Shown here: positions 1 through 7,614 of the stretch, one piece after another
Numbering within the stretch: position 1 is the stretch's first letter
Layout of the letters: the number at the start of each line of letters is the position of its first letter
Source of the DNA: Syntrophaceae bacterium
Lineage (GTDB): Bacteria > Desulfobacterota > Syntrophia > Syntrophales > Smithellaceae
NCBI GenBank assembly: GCA_018436925.1
Contig: JAHDKI010000014.1
Coordinates: 186,001-250,000, forward strand
Direction of reading: 5' to 3'
Length of the DNA: 64,000 bases
Program-made: the position numbers and the translations under genes
The notes under the pieces: model-generated
Seen by the model: only the letters and a program-made list of their open reading frames with translations
The model's database searches: none
What the model was told of the DNA's origin: nothing

Positions 1-518
1 CGCAAACCCGTTCGCAACGGGAATCGGCAAGGGGAAAGATCGGCGGCCGAACCCATGAAATCCAGCGCCTGGTAGGGCGGTCGCTGCGAGCAGTGACGGA
101 TCTCGCGGCGCTCGGCGAGAGGACCGTTTATATCGATTGTGACGTGATCCAGGCAGACGGCGGTACGCGAACCGCCTCCATCACCGGAGCCTTTGTGGCG
201 CTGGTCGGTTTGCTGCGTGATTTAAAAAACAAGCAGCTGATTGAGTCTCTTCCGGTCATTGACTCGGTCTCAGCAGTCAGTGTCGGGCTGATGGATGACA
301 TTATTTTGTTGGATCTGGACTATGCGGAAGACTCGCGCGTCGATGTGGATATGAATTTCGTCAGAACCGGTTCCGGCTTGTTTGTTGAAGTTCAAGGAAC
401 GGCAGAACACCGTCCCTTCACGAAGCGGCAGATGATGGACATGACCGAAATGGCTTCCAGCGGAATTGATAGAATCACGGCCTGTCAGTTGGACGTATTA
501 GGGGACTGGCGGACATGA
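1..518 (+). CDS. rph: Ribonuclease PH, C-terminal part (cut by window start)
   Basis: 3'-to-5' phosphorolytic exoribonuclease that trims tRNA 3' ends. The reading frame is open from base 3 with no start in the window, so about 70 N-terminal residues of a usual ~240 are missing and 171 remain. Family blocks are visible in order: [18 protein letters not shown] near the left edge, then [19 protein letters not shown], then [12 protein letters not shown] at 93 lies inside the conserved domain and is not the real start. The stop overlaps the rdgB start (ATGA), so the two are translationally coupled; the rph-rdgB order is common in bacteria. A tRNA gene follows in the same direction, which fits a tRNA-processing role for the operon. 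Confidence 0.96.
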   Translation, partial: QTRSQRESARGKIGGRTHEIQRLVGRSLRAVTDLAALGERTVYIDCDVIQADGGTRTASITGAFVALVGLLRDLKNKQLIESLPVIDSVSAVSVGLMDDIILLDLDYAEDSRVDVDMNFVRTGSGLFVEVQGTAEHRPFTKRQMMDMTEMASSGIDRITACQLDVLGDWRT

Positions 519-1129
519 AAATCGTATTTGCAACGAAAAACGAGGGCAAGGTTCGTGAGATCCGCGAGATGCTGGAAGGAACGGGTATTGAAGTGATTTC
601 TCTCAATGCCTATCCGGACACGCCGGAAATTATCGAAGACGGGGCGTCCTATCTGGAAAACGCGTTGATCAAGGCGACAATTATTTCAGACTACACCGGG
701 GAAATTGTTCTGGCTGACGACTCCGGTTTGGAAGTGGATAGTCTTGAAGGCGAACCCGGCATTTACTCGGCTCGTTATGCGGGGGAAGGGGCTTCAGATG
801 AAGCCAACAAACGCAAACTGCTGGATAAACTCAAAGGGGTCGCCAGGGAAAAACGATCCGCCGCATTTCATTGCGCCCTGGTTCTCTACAGTCCCGACGG
901 CAGCTTTAAATCATTTGAAGCCAGATGGCCGGGGATGATCATCGACCATGGAAAAGGGGATAACGGCTTTGGATACGATCCGATATTCTATGTTCCGGAG
1001 CAGCAAAAGACCGCAGCGGAATTGCCGCCGAAAATAAAAAATGTGATCAGTCACCGCGGACAGGCCTTTGAAAAACTCAAACTATACCTGCAAGAAAAAC
1101 AAAGTCCGTCAGGCCAAAACGGGGCGTAG
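515..1129 (+). CDS. rdgB: XTP/dITP (non-canonical purine NTP) pyrophosphatase
   Basis: House-cleaning enzyme that hydrolyses dITP, XTP and related nucleotides to the monophosphate so they do not enter DNA or RNA. It has 204 residues, normal for the Ham1/RdgB family. Visible motifs are [12 protein letters not shown] at the N-terminus (substrate loop), ADDSGLEVD (catalytic acidic residues), [11 protein letters not shown], and SHRGQAF near the C-terminus. The start overlaps the rph stop by four bases. The 3' end is odd: the last codons and the TAG stop lie inside the first ten bases of tRNA-Pro, so the mRNA and tRNA share sequence, and processing of the tRNA would remove the stop codon from the message. 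Confidence 0.96.
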   Translation: MKIVFATKNEGKVREIREMLEGTGIEVISLNAYPDTPEIIEDGASYLENALIKATIISDYTGEIVLADDSGLEVDSLEGEPGIYSARYAGEGASDEANKRKLLDKLKGVAREKRSAAFHCALVLYSPDGSFKSFEARWPGMIIDHGKGDNGFGYDPIFYVPEQQKTAAELPPKIKNVISHRGQAFEKLKLYLQEKQSPSGQNGA

Positions 1130-1196
1130 CGCAGCCTGGTAGCGCGCCTGCTTTGGGAGCAGGATGTCGCAGGTTCAAATCCTGCCGCCCCGACCA
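1120..1196 (+). tRNA. tRNA-Pro (anticodon UGG)
   Basis: A 77-base cloverleaf. The acceptor arm CGGGGCG pairs with CGCCCCG, the anticodon stem CCTGC/GCAGG encloses the loop TTTGGGA, the T arm contains GGTTCAAAT, and CCA is encoded. Bases 1120-1129 are shared with the end of rdgB. No separate promoter is evident, so it is probably cut from the rph-rdgB transcript. A terminator follows directly. Confidence 0.97.
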
Positions 1197-1198
1197 TA

Positions 1199-1236
1199 AA
1201 AAAGCCCCCTGAAAAAGTGACGTCAGGGGGCTTTTT
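1199..1236. terminator. Bidirectional intrinsic terminator
   Basis: A 13-base perfect inverted repeat (AAAAAGCCCCCTGA-type arm at 1199-1212, partner at 1223-1236) flanked by A and T runs on the two sides. It can end the rph-rdgB-tRNA-Pro transcript on the plus strand and the convergent OmpA-lipoprotein gene on the minus strand. Confidence 0.9.
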
Positions 1237-1254
1237 CCGTTGGTCTTCAAGAGC

Positions 1255-2658
1255 CTATTTTTCGATAAACGTGATCTCCACACGACGGTTCTGGTTGCGG
1301 CCATCCGCCGTTTCATTGCTGGCAACAGGTCTTTGATCGCCCATGCCGCGAAGTTCAAACGAGACGTTTTTATGGCTTAACCCCATCTGCATAAAGTTGG
1401 TGGCCACCGCCGAAGCCCGATCCAGTGAGAGCCTCAGGTTGTGAGCGGGATTGTCGGCTTTGGTTGTATCGCAGTGGCCTTCGATCACGATGGCGCCTTT
1501 CACGTTCTTAATGGATGAATAAAAGGCCTTCAGGCGAATCAGCTCTTTCGGGCTTAAAGACGCCCTGCCGGTGTCAAAATAAACGGTGAAGGTCTTCTCC
1601 ACCTGCGATACGGCGGCAGGTTGGGGTTCCGCTTTTTTGGGGGTATCCTTCTTTGCCGTTTCAACGGCTTTGGGAGCGGCGGACTTTGCAACGGGGGCCG
1701 GCTTTTCCGCGGTTTCAGCCGCAGGTGCGGCGGGAGCTTTTGCGGCCTCTTTCGCTGCCAATGCCTTCTTTTCAGCACAGGCTTTTCGCGAAGCCCGACG
1801 CACGGAAGAATCTTGCTTCACTTCAGAAACGACGGGTTTGACTGCAACCGGCGACTCGGGGGCCTTAGCGGCAGGTTCCTGAGCAGCCTGTGTCGGCAAA
1901 GAAGCACCCTCCGAAGCGGGAGCTTCGACTTTTGCGACGGCAGCTTTTTTGGGAGTTGAGAGATTTCGGACCACAACAACGCGGTTATCAGGGGTTTCCT
2001 TGTTGGAGAGCCACAATTCGTTGTTGTCTTCGACGTAAAATTTCCAATCGACAATGTTGGTATCCGGTTCAAGAACCCAGGCGCAGCAGGTTTTCTGAAT
2101 CAGGGGCGCCTCGGCGCCGGGTTTGGCCGGTGCTTTTTGTTCCTGCAGGGAGAGCAGTTCCTCCCGACTCGGCAGCCGCCAATCATCGAGTCCGGCCACA
2201 TTCAGGCCGTCAACGGTTTCCACAACGGAATCAACAGTGAGATCTTTTATGGAATGGATCAGCCATTGCAGACCGGTTTTGGTATCGACAACAGTCCCGT
2301 TATTCATGACCTGAAAACGAATGACAATCGGTTTTGGGAGCGTAAGGTTCTGGCCGGCATCCAATGTCGTGATTTTCTGTTTGAACTGAGTTTTCCACTT
2401 ATCGGAAAGCGGCGTGATCATATAATCGGACAAAGGCATAAGGCCCATTACGCGAAAGACGCCGTCGGCGCCGGTTTTGGCTTCAAATTGCTCATATCCC
2501 TCGGTGGGTTGCACCTGCTTGAAAATAACGGACAGAGCGGCAATCGGTTTTCCCTGACCGTCGGTGATTCTTCCCTCAACTCCCGCGGTTTTGTCACCGC
2601 AACCGGTAAAAAGAAGGCCGATCAATAAAGCAAACATGATGCGATGCGCAATTTTCAT
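1255..2658 (-). CDS. OmpA-family lipoprotein with DUF1566 domain
   Basis: Probable outer-membrane lipoprotein anchored to peptidoglycan, 467 residues. A signal peptide ends in a lipobox, LFTGC, with the lipidated Cys at 20. Residues ~25-95 look like a carboxypeptidase-regulatory beta sandwich ([13 protein letters not shown]). Residues ~120-235 carry DUF1566 features (DTKTGLQWL and [11 protein letters not shown]). Residues ~240-345 are an Ala/Pro/Lys-rich linker. The last ~110 residues are an OmpA peptidoglycan-binding domain ([40 protein letters not shown]). AAGGAG precedes the ATG. It stands alone and is convergent to tRNA-Pro. The OmpA domain is certain; the precise job of the DUF1566 and sandwich modules is unknown. 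Confidence 0.88.
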   Translation of the reverse strand: MKIAHRIMFALLIGLLFTGCGDKTAGVEGRITDGQGKPIAALSVIFKQVQPTEGYEQFEAKTGADGVFRVMGLMPLSDYMITPLSDKWKTQFKQKITTLDAGQNLTLPKPIVIRFQVMNNGTVVDTKTGLQWLIHSIKDLTVDSVVETVDGLNVAGLDDWRLPSREELLSLQEQKAPAKPGAEAPLIQKTCCAWVLEPDTNIVDWKFYVEDNNELWLSNKETPDNRVVVVRNLSTPKKAAVAKVEAPASEGASLPTQAAQEPAAKAPESPVAVKPVVSEVKQDSSVRRASRKACAEKKALAAKEAAKAPAAPAAETAEKPAPVAKSAAPKAVETAKKDTPKKAEPQPAAVSQVEKTFTVYFDTGRASLSPKELIRLKAFYSSIKNVKGAIVIEGHCDTTKADNPAHNLRLSLDRASAVATNFMQMGLSHKNVSFELRGMGDQRPVASNETADGRNQNRRVEITFIEK

Positions 2659-2792
2659 AATGGCAACTCCTTACATTTCGGTTTGAATTGAACAACAATT
2701 ATGATGTTGCTTGTTTAAAACGTGCGTAACAATTGCATAATATTAAAATTTATTCAATAAAAAATTTTGGAAAAGCCCGCTTAAAAATTGTT

Positions 2793-2815
2793 GCTTTGAG
2801 CATTTTGCTCAAAGC
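2793..2815. repeat. Perfect 9-bp inverted repeat
   Basis: GCTTTGAGC, a five-base ATTTT spacer, then GCTCAAAGC, in the 231-base gap between the OmpA lipoprotein and the UPF0200 gene. No T run follows on the plus strand. On the minus strand a weak T-rich tail follows but no gene points that way. It may be an operator or a leader hairpin of the downstream gene. Confidence 0.55.
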
Positions 2816-2889
2816 GGCATGCAGATTTAGTCTTGTTTTCGAAGGAAATACAAGTATGATGCCGAAACTTGATTGAGCAGGAGAAAAAC

Positions 2890-3414
2890 ATGAAAATCTT
2901 TATCGTTACCGGTATGCCGGCATCGGGGAAAAATCTGGCCGCCAGTTTCGCCCGTGAACATCGCTATCCGTATTTTTCAACGGGTGACATTGTTCGAGCG
3001 GAAATAACCCGCAGGGGATTGAAGGCCGATCCGGAAACCTCCGCGCGGATATCCACCGAAATGCGTGAAGATGATGGGTTGGGCGTAACGAAGCGCGCGG
3101 TGAAAGAAGCCCTTAGACAATCTGCCGATGCGGTGTTCATCGAAGGGATCCGATCCTGGGCCGAAGTCGAGTGGATCCGAAGCCAGACGCCCTGCAGCGT
3201 TATCGCTGTGGTTGCCCCCCGCGACATACGTCTGGAAAGAGTGAAACAACGAGGACGTGAAGACGATTCAGCCGATCATTTTTCCTTGCGGGACAGCCGC
3301 GAGATCGATTACGGCGTGGCCGTCTGTATCGCCCTGGCGGATGGCTATGTGGTCAATGCTGGCGCTTTGGAAGACGCAAAAAGGCAGCTTGCGGCCATCG
3401 TGCTCGGGCAATAA
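2890..3414 (+). CDS. UPF0200 family nucleotide-kinase-like P-loop protein
   Basis: 174 residues resembling the UPF0200 family, best known from archaea and distantly like dephospho-CoA and adenylate kinases; the substrate is not known to me. Family features: N-terminal P-loop TGMPASGKN, STGDIVRAE, FIEGIRS, and the C-terminal block GREDDSADHF followed by RDSREIDYG and ALADGYVVN. The residue after the P-loop Lys is Asn where Ser or Thr normally binds magnesium. The ATG at 2890 has GCAGGAG about six bases upstream; a TTG at 2869 is in frame but less likely. The convergent phosphomutase gene ends five bases beyond its stop. Confidence 0.82.
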   Translation: MKIFIVTGMPASGKNLAASFAREHRYPYFSTGDIVRAEITRRGLKADPETSARISTEMREDDGLGVTKRAVKEALRQSADAVFIEGIRSWAEVEWIRSQTPCSVIAVVAPRDIRLERVKQRGREDDSADHFSLRDSREIDYGVAVCIALADGYVVNAGALEDAKRQLAAIVLGQ

Positions 3415-3418
3415 GCCG

Positions 3419-4762
3419 TCAGATTTCTGTTGAAAGAACGCGTTCCACGTCAGCCCGGATGCGCTCCAGCGTTTCCGGCGACGACGCCTCGAAACGAAGC
3501 ACGATGACGGGTTGAGTATTGGATGAACGGACCAGCGCCCAGCCGCCGTCGAAAGGCACCCGAATGCCGTCGATGGTGATGACATCCGGTCTGTTTTGGT
3601 AGTGGCGCTTGATCCTTTCCACGATCATGCGCTTCTCATCGTCCGTGCAATCGATCCGGATTTCCGGCGTAGCGAAGGTCTTGGGAACGTCGGAGAGCAG
3701 ATCGTTCATTTTAGTCCCGGTCTGTGAGAGAATTTCCAGAAGTCGGACGGCCGCGTAAATCGCATCGTCATAACCGAAATATCGGTCGGCGAAGAAAAGA
3801 TGTCCGCTCATTTCTCCGCCCAGCGCCGCTTTTTCTTCCTTCATCTTTGCCTTAATCAAAGAATGCCCGGCTTTCCACATGATCGGCCGTCCGCCGTTTT
3901 TAGCGATATCATCGTAGAGAACCTGTGAGCATTTCACCTCTCCGATGATCGCTGCACCCGGCTGGTCTTTAAGAATCTGCCTGGCGAACAACAGCAGCAG
4001 TTTGTCGCCCCAGATGATTTCGCCCGTGTTGCTGACGACGCCCAGACGGTCGGCGTCGCCGTCAAAAGCAATGCCCAAATCGGCTCCGGTTTCAGACACG
4101 CGGCGAATGATCTCCTGAAGATTCTCCTCCACTGTGGGATCGGGGAAATGGTTGGGGAAACGTCCATCCGGCTCGCAATAAATCGGTGTTATTTCACAAC
4201 CCAGTTTTTCCAGAAGAGGTAAGGCGAATCGTCCGCCGACACCGTTGCCCGCATCCACAACGACTTTAAAACGTTTTTCGATCCGAACATTTTCGAACAG
4301 GCAATTCGTGTAAGCGTCTGCGATGTCGGCGCGGGAGGCGCTGCCGGCGCCTTCATCAAATGCCCCGGTTTCCATGATGCGCCTTAATTGCTGAATACTC
4401 TCACCGTATATCGAATCATGTCCCACACAGATTTTAAATCCGTTGAATTCGGGCGGATTATGGCTTCCCGTGACCATCACGCCCCCACCGGTCTGAAGAT
4501 GCCGAATAGAATAGTACAGCATCGGTGTGGCGCACAGACCGATATCGATCGTGTCCAGGCCCGACGCATTGAGACCTTGAATCAGGCGCCGCTGATAGGT
4601 CTCGGAACTCAGGCGGCAATCCCGGCCGATGCTCATCGTCCGGACGCCTTGAGACCGCGCATAGGTTCCGACGGCGCGGCCCAGATCATACACAAAGGAT
4701 TCTGTCAAATCCTCATCCACCCTTCCACGCACATCGTATTCTCTAAACACGTTTGGATTCAC
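3419..4762 (-). CDS. Phosphomannomutase/phosphoglucomutase
   Basis: Interconverts hexose 6-phosphates and 1-phosphates for sugar-nucleotide, LPS or exopolysaccharide synthesis; AlgC/ManB-type, 447 residues. The phosphoserine loop TGSHNP has Ser100, the magnesium site DGDADR is at ~234-239, the sugar loop GEMSGH is at ~315-320, and the C-terminal phosphate-binding RSSNTQP is present, so all four active-site loops are intact. It starts with GTG, chosen because AAGGAG lies seven bases upstream and the first residues (NVFREYDVRG) match the family N-terminus. It follows the HAD gene on the same strand after 117 bases containing two TTGACA boxes without good -10 partners. Whether it prefers mannose or glucose phosphates cannot be told from sequence. 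Confidence 0.94.
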   Translation of the reverse strand: MNPNVFREYDVRGRVDEDLTESFVYDLGRAVGTYARSQGVRTMSIGRDCRLSSETYQRRLIQGLNASGLDTIDIGLCATPMLYYSIRHLQTGGGVMVTGSHNPPEFNGFKICVGHDSIYGESIQQLRRIMETGAFDEGAGSASRADIADAYTNCLFENVRIEKRFKVVVDAGNGVGGRFALPLLEKLGCEITPIYCEPDGRFPNHFPDPTVEENLQEIIRRVSETGADLGIAFDGDADRLGVVSNTGEIIWGDKLLLLFARQILKDQPGAAIIGEVKCSQVLYDDIAKNGGRPIMWKAGHSLIKAKMKEEKAALGGEMSGHLFFADRYFGYDDAIYAAVRLLEILSQTGTKMNDLLSDVPKTFATPEIRIDCTDDEKRMIVERIKRHYQNRPDVITIDGIRVPFDGGWALVRSSNTQPVIVLRFEASSPETLERIRADVERVLSTEI

Positions 4763-4879
4763 GGTTAGCTCCTTGCAAAAGATTTCGAGTATTGAACTGC
4801 CGTGTCAAGGACAAGACAGTGACGAGCCGACCTCGTATAAAAAAAGCGACCATCTGTCAATGCCTATGAATAGGCTAAC

Positions 4880-5557
4880 TCAAACGCTGAATTTCTGGAT
4901 CAGTTCGGTGACGCGCTCTAAAATGCCGTCGGCGCCGGTTTCGGCGAAGTCTTCGGTTCGGCAGCGGCCGGACAGGACTCCGATCGTAAACGTTCCGGCG
5001 GCCCGGCCGGTTTCAATATCCAGAGGATGGTCTCCGATCATGACGGTTTGGGTCGGTTCTGCGCGGAGAAACGACATGGCCCGACGCAGATGATCCGGAT
5101 GTGGCTTGACATGAGGGACGTCATCCCGGCATAAAACGACGCGGCAAAAAGCGGAAAGATCCGGAAAAACAGTCGAAACCGCCCGCTTGCAATTTCTTGA
5201 AATGATTCCTGTCCGGATTCCGTGCGCTTGCAGCGTGTCCAGAAGAGGGCGAACCCCTGAAAAGACCTCGCCTTCAGCGGCCGCCGCCAACTCGATTGCC
5301 TCGATGAGCGCATAGGCTTCCTTGACAAAAGCTCTTGAGCCAGTCGGCGATTGAAGGCTTAAAATCTGCTCGGCTTCATGAACCTGTTCGAGGATGTGAC
5401 GGGCCTTCAGGTCGTGAAAAGGCAGGCCGAATCGTTCCGACAGGCTTGAGATCGCCTGGCGCATTCGAGCGAAATCAATATTGAGTCTGGCCAGAGTGCC
5501 GTCAAAATCGAACACGACGGCACGGATGACGGAGCGGCCAATACGCAGAGGGGTCAT
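4880..5557 (-). CDS. HAD-superfamily phosphatase (phosphoglycolate phosphatase-like)
   Basis: Soluble phosphatase of 225 residues. Motif I is VFDFDGTL with nucleophile Asp17 and Asp19. A helical cap follows, then motif II IISRNC, a Lys in HVKPHPDH, and motif III MIGDHPLDIETG. This layout matches the Gph/PpaX branch of HAD hydrolases; the substrate is unknown. It is the third gene of a compact minus-strand operon, starting one base after the NUDIX gene stop, with an AAAGAAAGA-like ribosome site inside that gene. Hydrolase-NUDIX-HAD clustering suggests metabolite repair or salvage, but no specific pathway. Confidence 0.88.
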   Translation of the reverse strand: MTPLRIGRSVIRAVVFDFDGTLARLNIDFARMRQAISSLSERFGLPFHDLKARHILEQVHEAEQILSLQSPTGSRAFVKEAYALIEAIELAAAAEGEVFSGVRPLLDTLQAHGIRTGIISRNCKRAVSTVFPDLSAFCRVVLCRDDVPHVKPHPDHLRRAMSFLRAEPTQTVMIGDHPLDIETGRAAGTFTIGVLSGRCRTEDFAETGADGILERVTELIQKFSV

Positions 5558-5558
5558 T

Positions 5559-6398
5559 TCAGTCTTTCTTTCCCGATGCGTAATGCGCGGAAAGGGATTT
5601 TGAAACCGGACGAGAAGGGCGGATTTCTGGAAAGGTGTCAGGAAAACAGATTTTCAGAAAATTCGTTACGATGTGGAATGTCGCTCCCCAGAGGATGTCT
5701 TCCTGCCCGGATTCGTCGGGAATGGGCAGGCAGGGGAACTGGACTGAATACCGGGGATCGGATGTCCCCTGCAGGGATTCAACGGTCAGAAGCGCGTACT
5801 GATCGACATCAAAGAAAGAGTGAAGCGGAATATCGATCACTTTATCGACTTCGCCGTTTTGGCGCACGGCGAAAGATCGGTTGATCAGACAAACGACCGG
5901 GAATATGGTGCGCGCGAAATACGTCAGCGAATAAGTCGGCAGGGCGCCCAGAAAAGACACCTGGAGAGGGGGAAGACCGATTTCCTCCCAGGCTTCCCGA
6001 AGTGCGTTCATCAAAAACAATCGGATCAGGTTTTGTGTCGGTTCATCGGCGCATTGCGCCGAGGCTTCAACAGGACGGCCATCGGGCAGTCGGATCATCT
6101 TCGTTCCTTGCAGGATGTGACTCAAAAGCGAGTCGAGCGTCGGATCGAGAATGCCTCCCGGACAGCTGATGTCTCCCGACTGAGCGACTTGGTCCGACCG
6201 CTTGATCAGGCGCACAAAATAGGCGCCGTCGCGATAATCCAGCAAAAGGACAACGCCCGCCTCCAGGTGATTTTGTCCGTCTTTTTTACGGATGAGGATT
6301 TCGGCATGCTTTTTCGCGAAATCGATTTGCAGCTGATTCAGGCGCATGGCGACCAGGGCGGGAAACTTCTTTTGATCTGAGAGAATATCGAGTTTCAT
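5559..6398 (-). CDS. NUDIX hydrolase with an interrupted Nudix box
   Basis: Hydrolyses a nucleoside diphosphate linked to another group; CoA pyrophosphatase (NudL)-like is the nearest family I can suggest. It has 279 residues. The catalytic helix REAWEEIGL at ~134-142 is intact and a preceding CPGG is at 79-82, but 51 residues lie between the two where about 14 are usual. The insertion contains PDGRPVEASAQCADEP. Upstream is GVVLLLDYRDGAYFVRLIKRS, cut here to its central idea: the usual first beta strands. The ATG overlaps the stop of the alpha/beta hydrolase gene by four bases (ATGA). Confidence 0.85.
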   Translation of the reverse strand: MKLDILSDQKKFPALVAMRLNQLQIDFAKKHAEILIRKKDGQNHLEAGVVLLLDYRDGAYFVRLIKRSDQVAQSGDISCPGGILDPTLDSLLSHILQGTKMIRLPDGRPVEASAQCADEPTQNLIRLFLMNALREAWEEIGLPPLQVSFLGALPTYSLTYFARTIFPVVCLINRSFAVRQNGEVDKVIDIPLHSFFDVDQYALLTVESLQGTSDPRYSVQFPCLPIPDESGQEDILWGATFHIVTNFLKICFPDTFPEIRPSRPVSKSLSAHYASGKKD

Positions 6399-7393
6399 GG
6401 CTCAACCCTCGATTGCCCGTTGAGGGCTTGGGCGATGGTTTCGTTGTACCACCGTGTGTAGGGAAAGAGGGTGATGAAGCCGCAATGGCCGCCTCTGGCC
6501 AGGCGGAAAATCTTCAGATAATCGTTGCCTTCAAGACGGGAATAATCATCTGCCGGGATAACGGGATCGTCACTGGCTATGAAAATGGAAACCGGTATAG
6601 ACAGCGTCTTGAAGGATTCTGCGCCAAGCGTGTATAAGCCGAAATAGTCCCGGTAGGATTGAAACTCGGGATAGTAGGCCATGATTTTTTCCGTCAGATC
6701 CATGCAGGTATTTGATTGATACAGGGCGCTGAAACGGTACAGATGAGGAAACAGTTTTTCCTTCTTTTGAAGGGATCGTTTCCACTTCCGAAGAAAATAT
6801 TTTCGATAGATAGCAGGCGCGGCATCGATCGCCAGCGTCGTTTTATAGGGATCAAGCGGTGGACTGACGGCAAAGACTTCCTTCAGGTTCGGAATCGGAT
6901 CGCGGGCGTGTCGGATGGCGATGCGCAAGGCGAAATTGGCCCCGAGTGAAAAGCCCAGGATATAGGCCGGACCGGCGCCGGATAGTCCGGAAAGCTGTCG
7001 GACGGCTTCGAATGTTTCCTGAATGAGGGCGCCGTGAAAGAGGCCTTGGTTGAGATGATGAGATGCGCCGTGGTCCCGGAGATTGAGTCTGGCGACCGAA
7101 AATCCCATCCGGTAAAAATAGCCGCCGGCGGCTATTATGTAGGCTGACGAGGACGATCCTTCCCAGCCGTGCAGAAGAATAAAGGTGCCTCGGGAATTCG
7201 GATGCCGGGTCACAAAAGCGAGCAGTTTCGATCCTTCGGAGGTCTGAAGAACGCACGGCAACGCTTTTTTCTCGAGGGCGGGGCGCGGCGGGATCAGAAG
7301 ATGAGAGCTGGCCAGGACGGACTGCACATGGCGGTTTCCGATAAAAACGCCGGGTTGAAAAAGATCCGTTTGGCTGTGGTGCGCTTGATTCAT
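6395..7393 (-). CDS. Alpha/beta hydrolase (YheT-like)
   Basis: Serine hydrolase or esterase of COG0429 type, 332 residues from the chosen ATG. Visible are the oxyanion region LLHGWEGSSSS, the nucleophile elbow GFSLGAN (Ser near 149), an acid in IASDDPVIP, and the catalytic His in GGHCGF. It lacks a signal peptide, so it is probably cytoplasmic. I chose the ATG at 7393; an in-frame TTG at 7405 adds four residues and neither has a strong ribosome site. It is the first gene of the hydrolase-NUDIX-HAD operon. The substrate cannot be read from sequence. Confidence 0.88.
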   Translation of the reverse strand: MNQAHHSQTDLFQPGVFIGNRHVQSVLASSHLLIPPRPALEKKALPCVLQTSEGSKLLAFVTRHPNSRGTFILLHGWEGSSSSAYIIAAGGYFYRMGFSVARLNLRDHGASHHLNQGLFHGALIQETFEAVRQLSGLSGAGPAYILGFSLGANFALRIAIRHARDPIPNLKEVFAVSPPLDPYKTTLAIDAAPAIYRKYFLRKWKRSLQKKEKLFPHLYRFSALYQSNTCMDLTEKIMAYYPEFQSYRDYFGLYTLGAESFKTLSIPVSIFIASDDPVIPADDYSRLEGNDYLKIFRLARGGHCGFITLFPYTRWYNETIAQALNGQSRVEP

Positions 7394-7450
7394 AGGATAA
7401 ACCAATAAGCCAGGCCCTTCAGGAAAAGGATGGACTGGGCCCTAAATAAA

Positions 7451-7475
7451 AGCCCCGCCCGGTGCGGGCGGGGCT
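7451..7475 (-). terminator. Intrinsic terminator after tRNA-Met
   Basis: AGCCCCGCCCG / CGGGCGGGGCT hairpin with a short loop, followed on the minus strand by TTTATTT. It lies ten bases downstream of the tRNA 3' end. Confidence 0.85.
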
Positions 7476-7485
7476 CGAAGAATGC

Positions 7486-7562
7486 TGGTGGCGGTGCAGG
7501 GAATTGAACCCCGGACACTACGGATATGAGCCGTATGCTCTAACCAGCTGAGCTACACCGCC
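7486..7562 (-). tRNA. tRNA-Met (anticodon CAU, elongator type)
   Basis: A 77-base cloverleaf with acceptor GGCGGTG/CACCGCC, anticodon stem TACGG/CCGTA enclosing CTCATAT, T arm GGTTCAATT and encoded CCA. The A1-type mismatch of initiator tRNA is absent because the first base pair G-C is intact, so it is an elongator Met tRNA. A lysidine-modified Ile tRNA is less likely from the acceptor sequence. Confidence 0.93.
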
Positions 7563-7582
7563 TTTTTCGAAAACCGGTGGAC

Positions 7583-7611
7583 GCTATACCGGAGAGTCTT
7601 GCGTTTGTCAA
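7583..7611 (-). promoter_or_regulatory. Sigma-70-type promoter for tRNA-Met
   Basis: On the minus strand TTGACA, 17 bases, then TATAGC. The predicted start is about 13 bases upstream of the tRNA 5' end, so the tRNA has its own promoter despite following the FG-GAP gene. Confidence 0.7.
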
Positions 7612-7614
7612 TAT

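Noticed and set aside
2793..2815. Inverted repeat as an intrinsic terminator
   Set aside because: No T run on the plus strand, and no minus-strand gene upstream of it to terminate.
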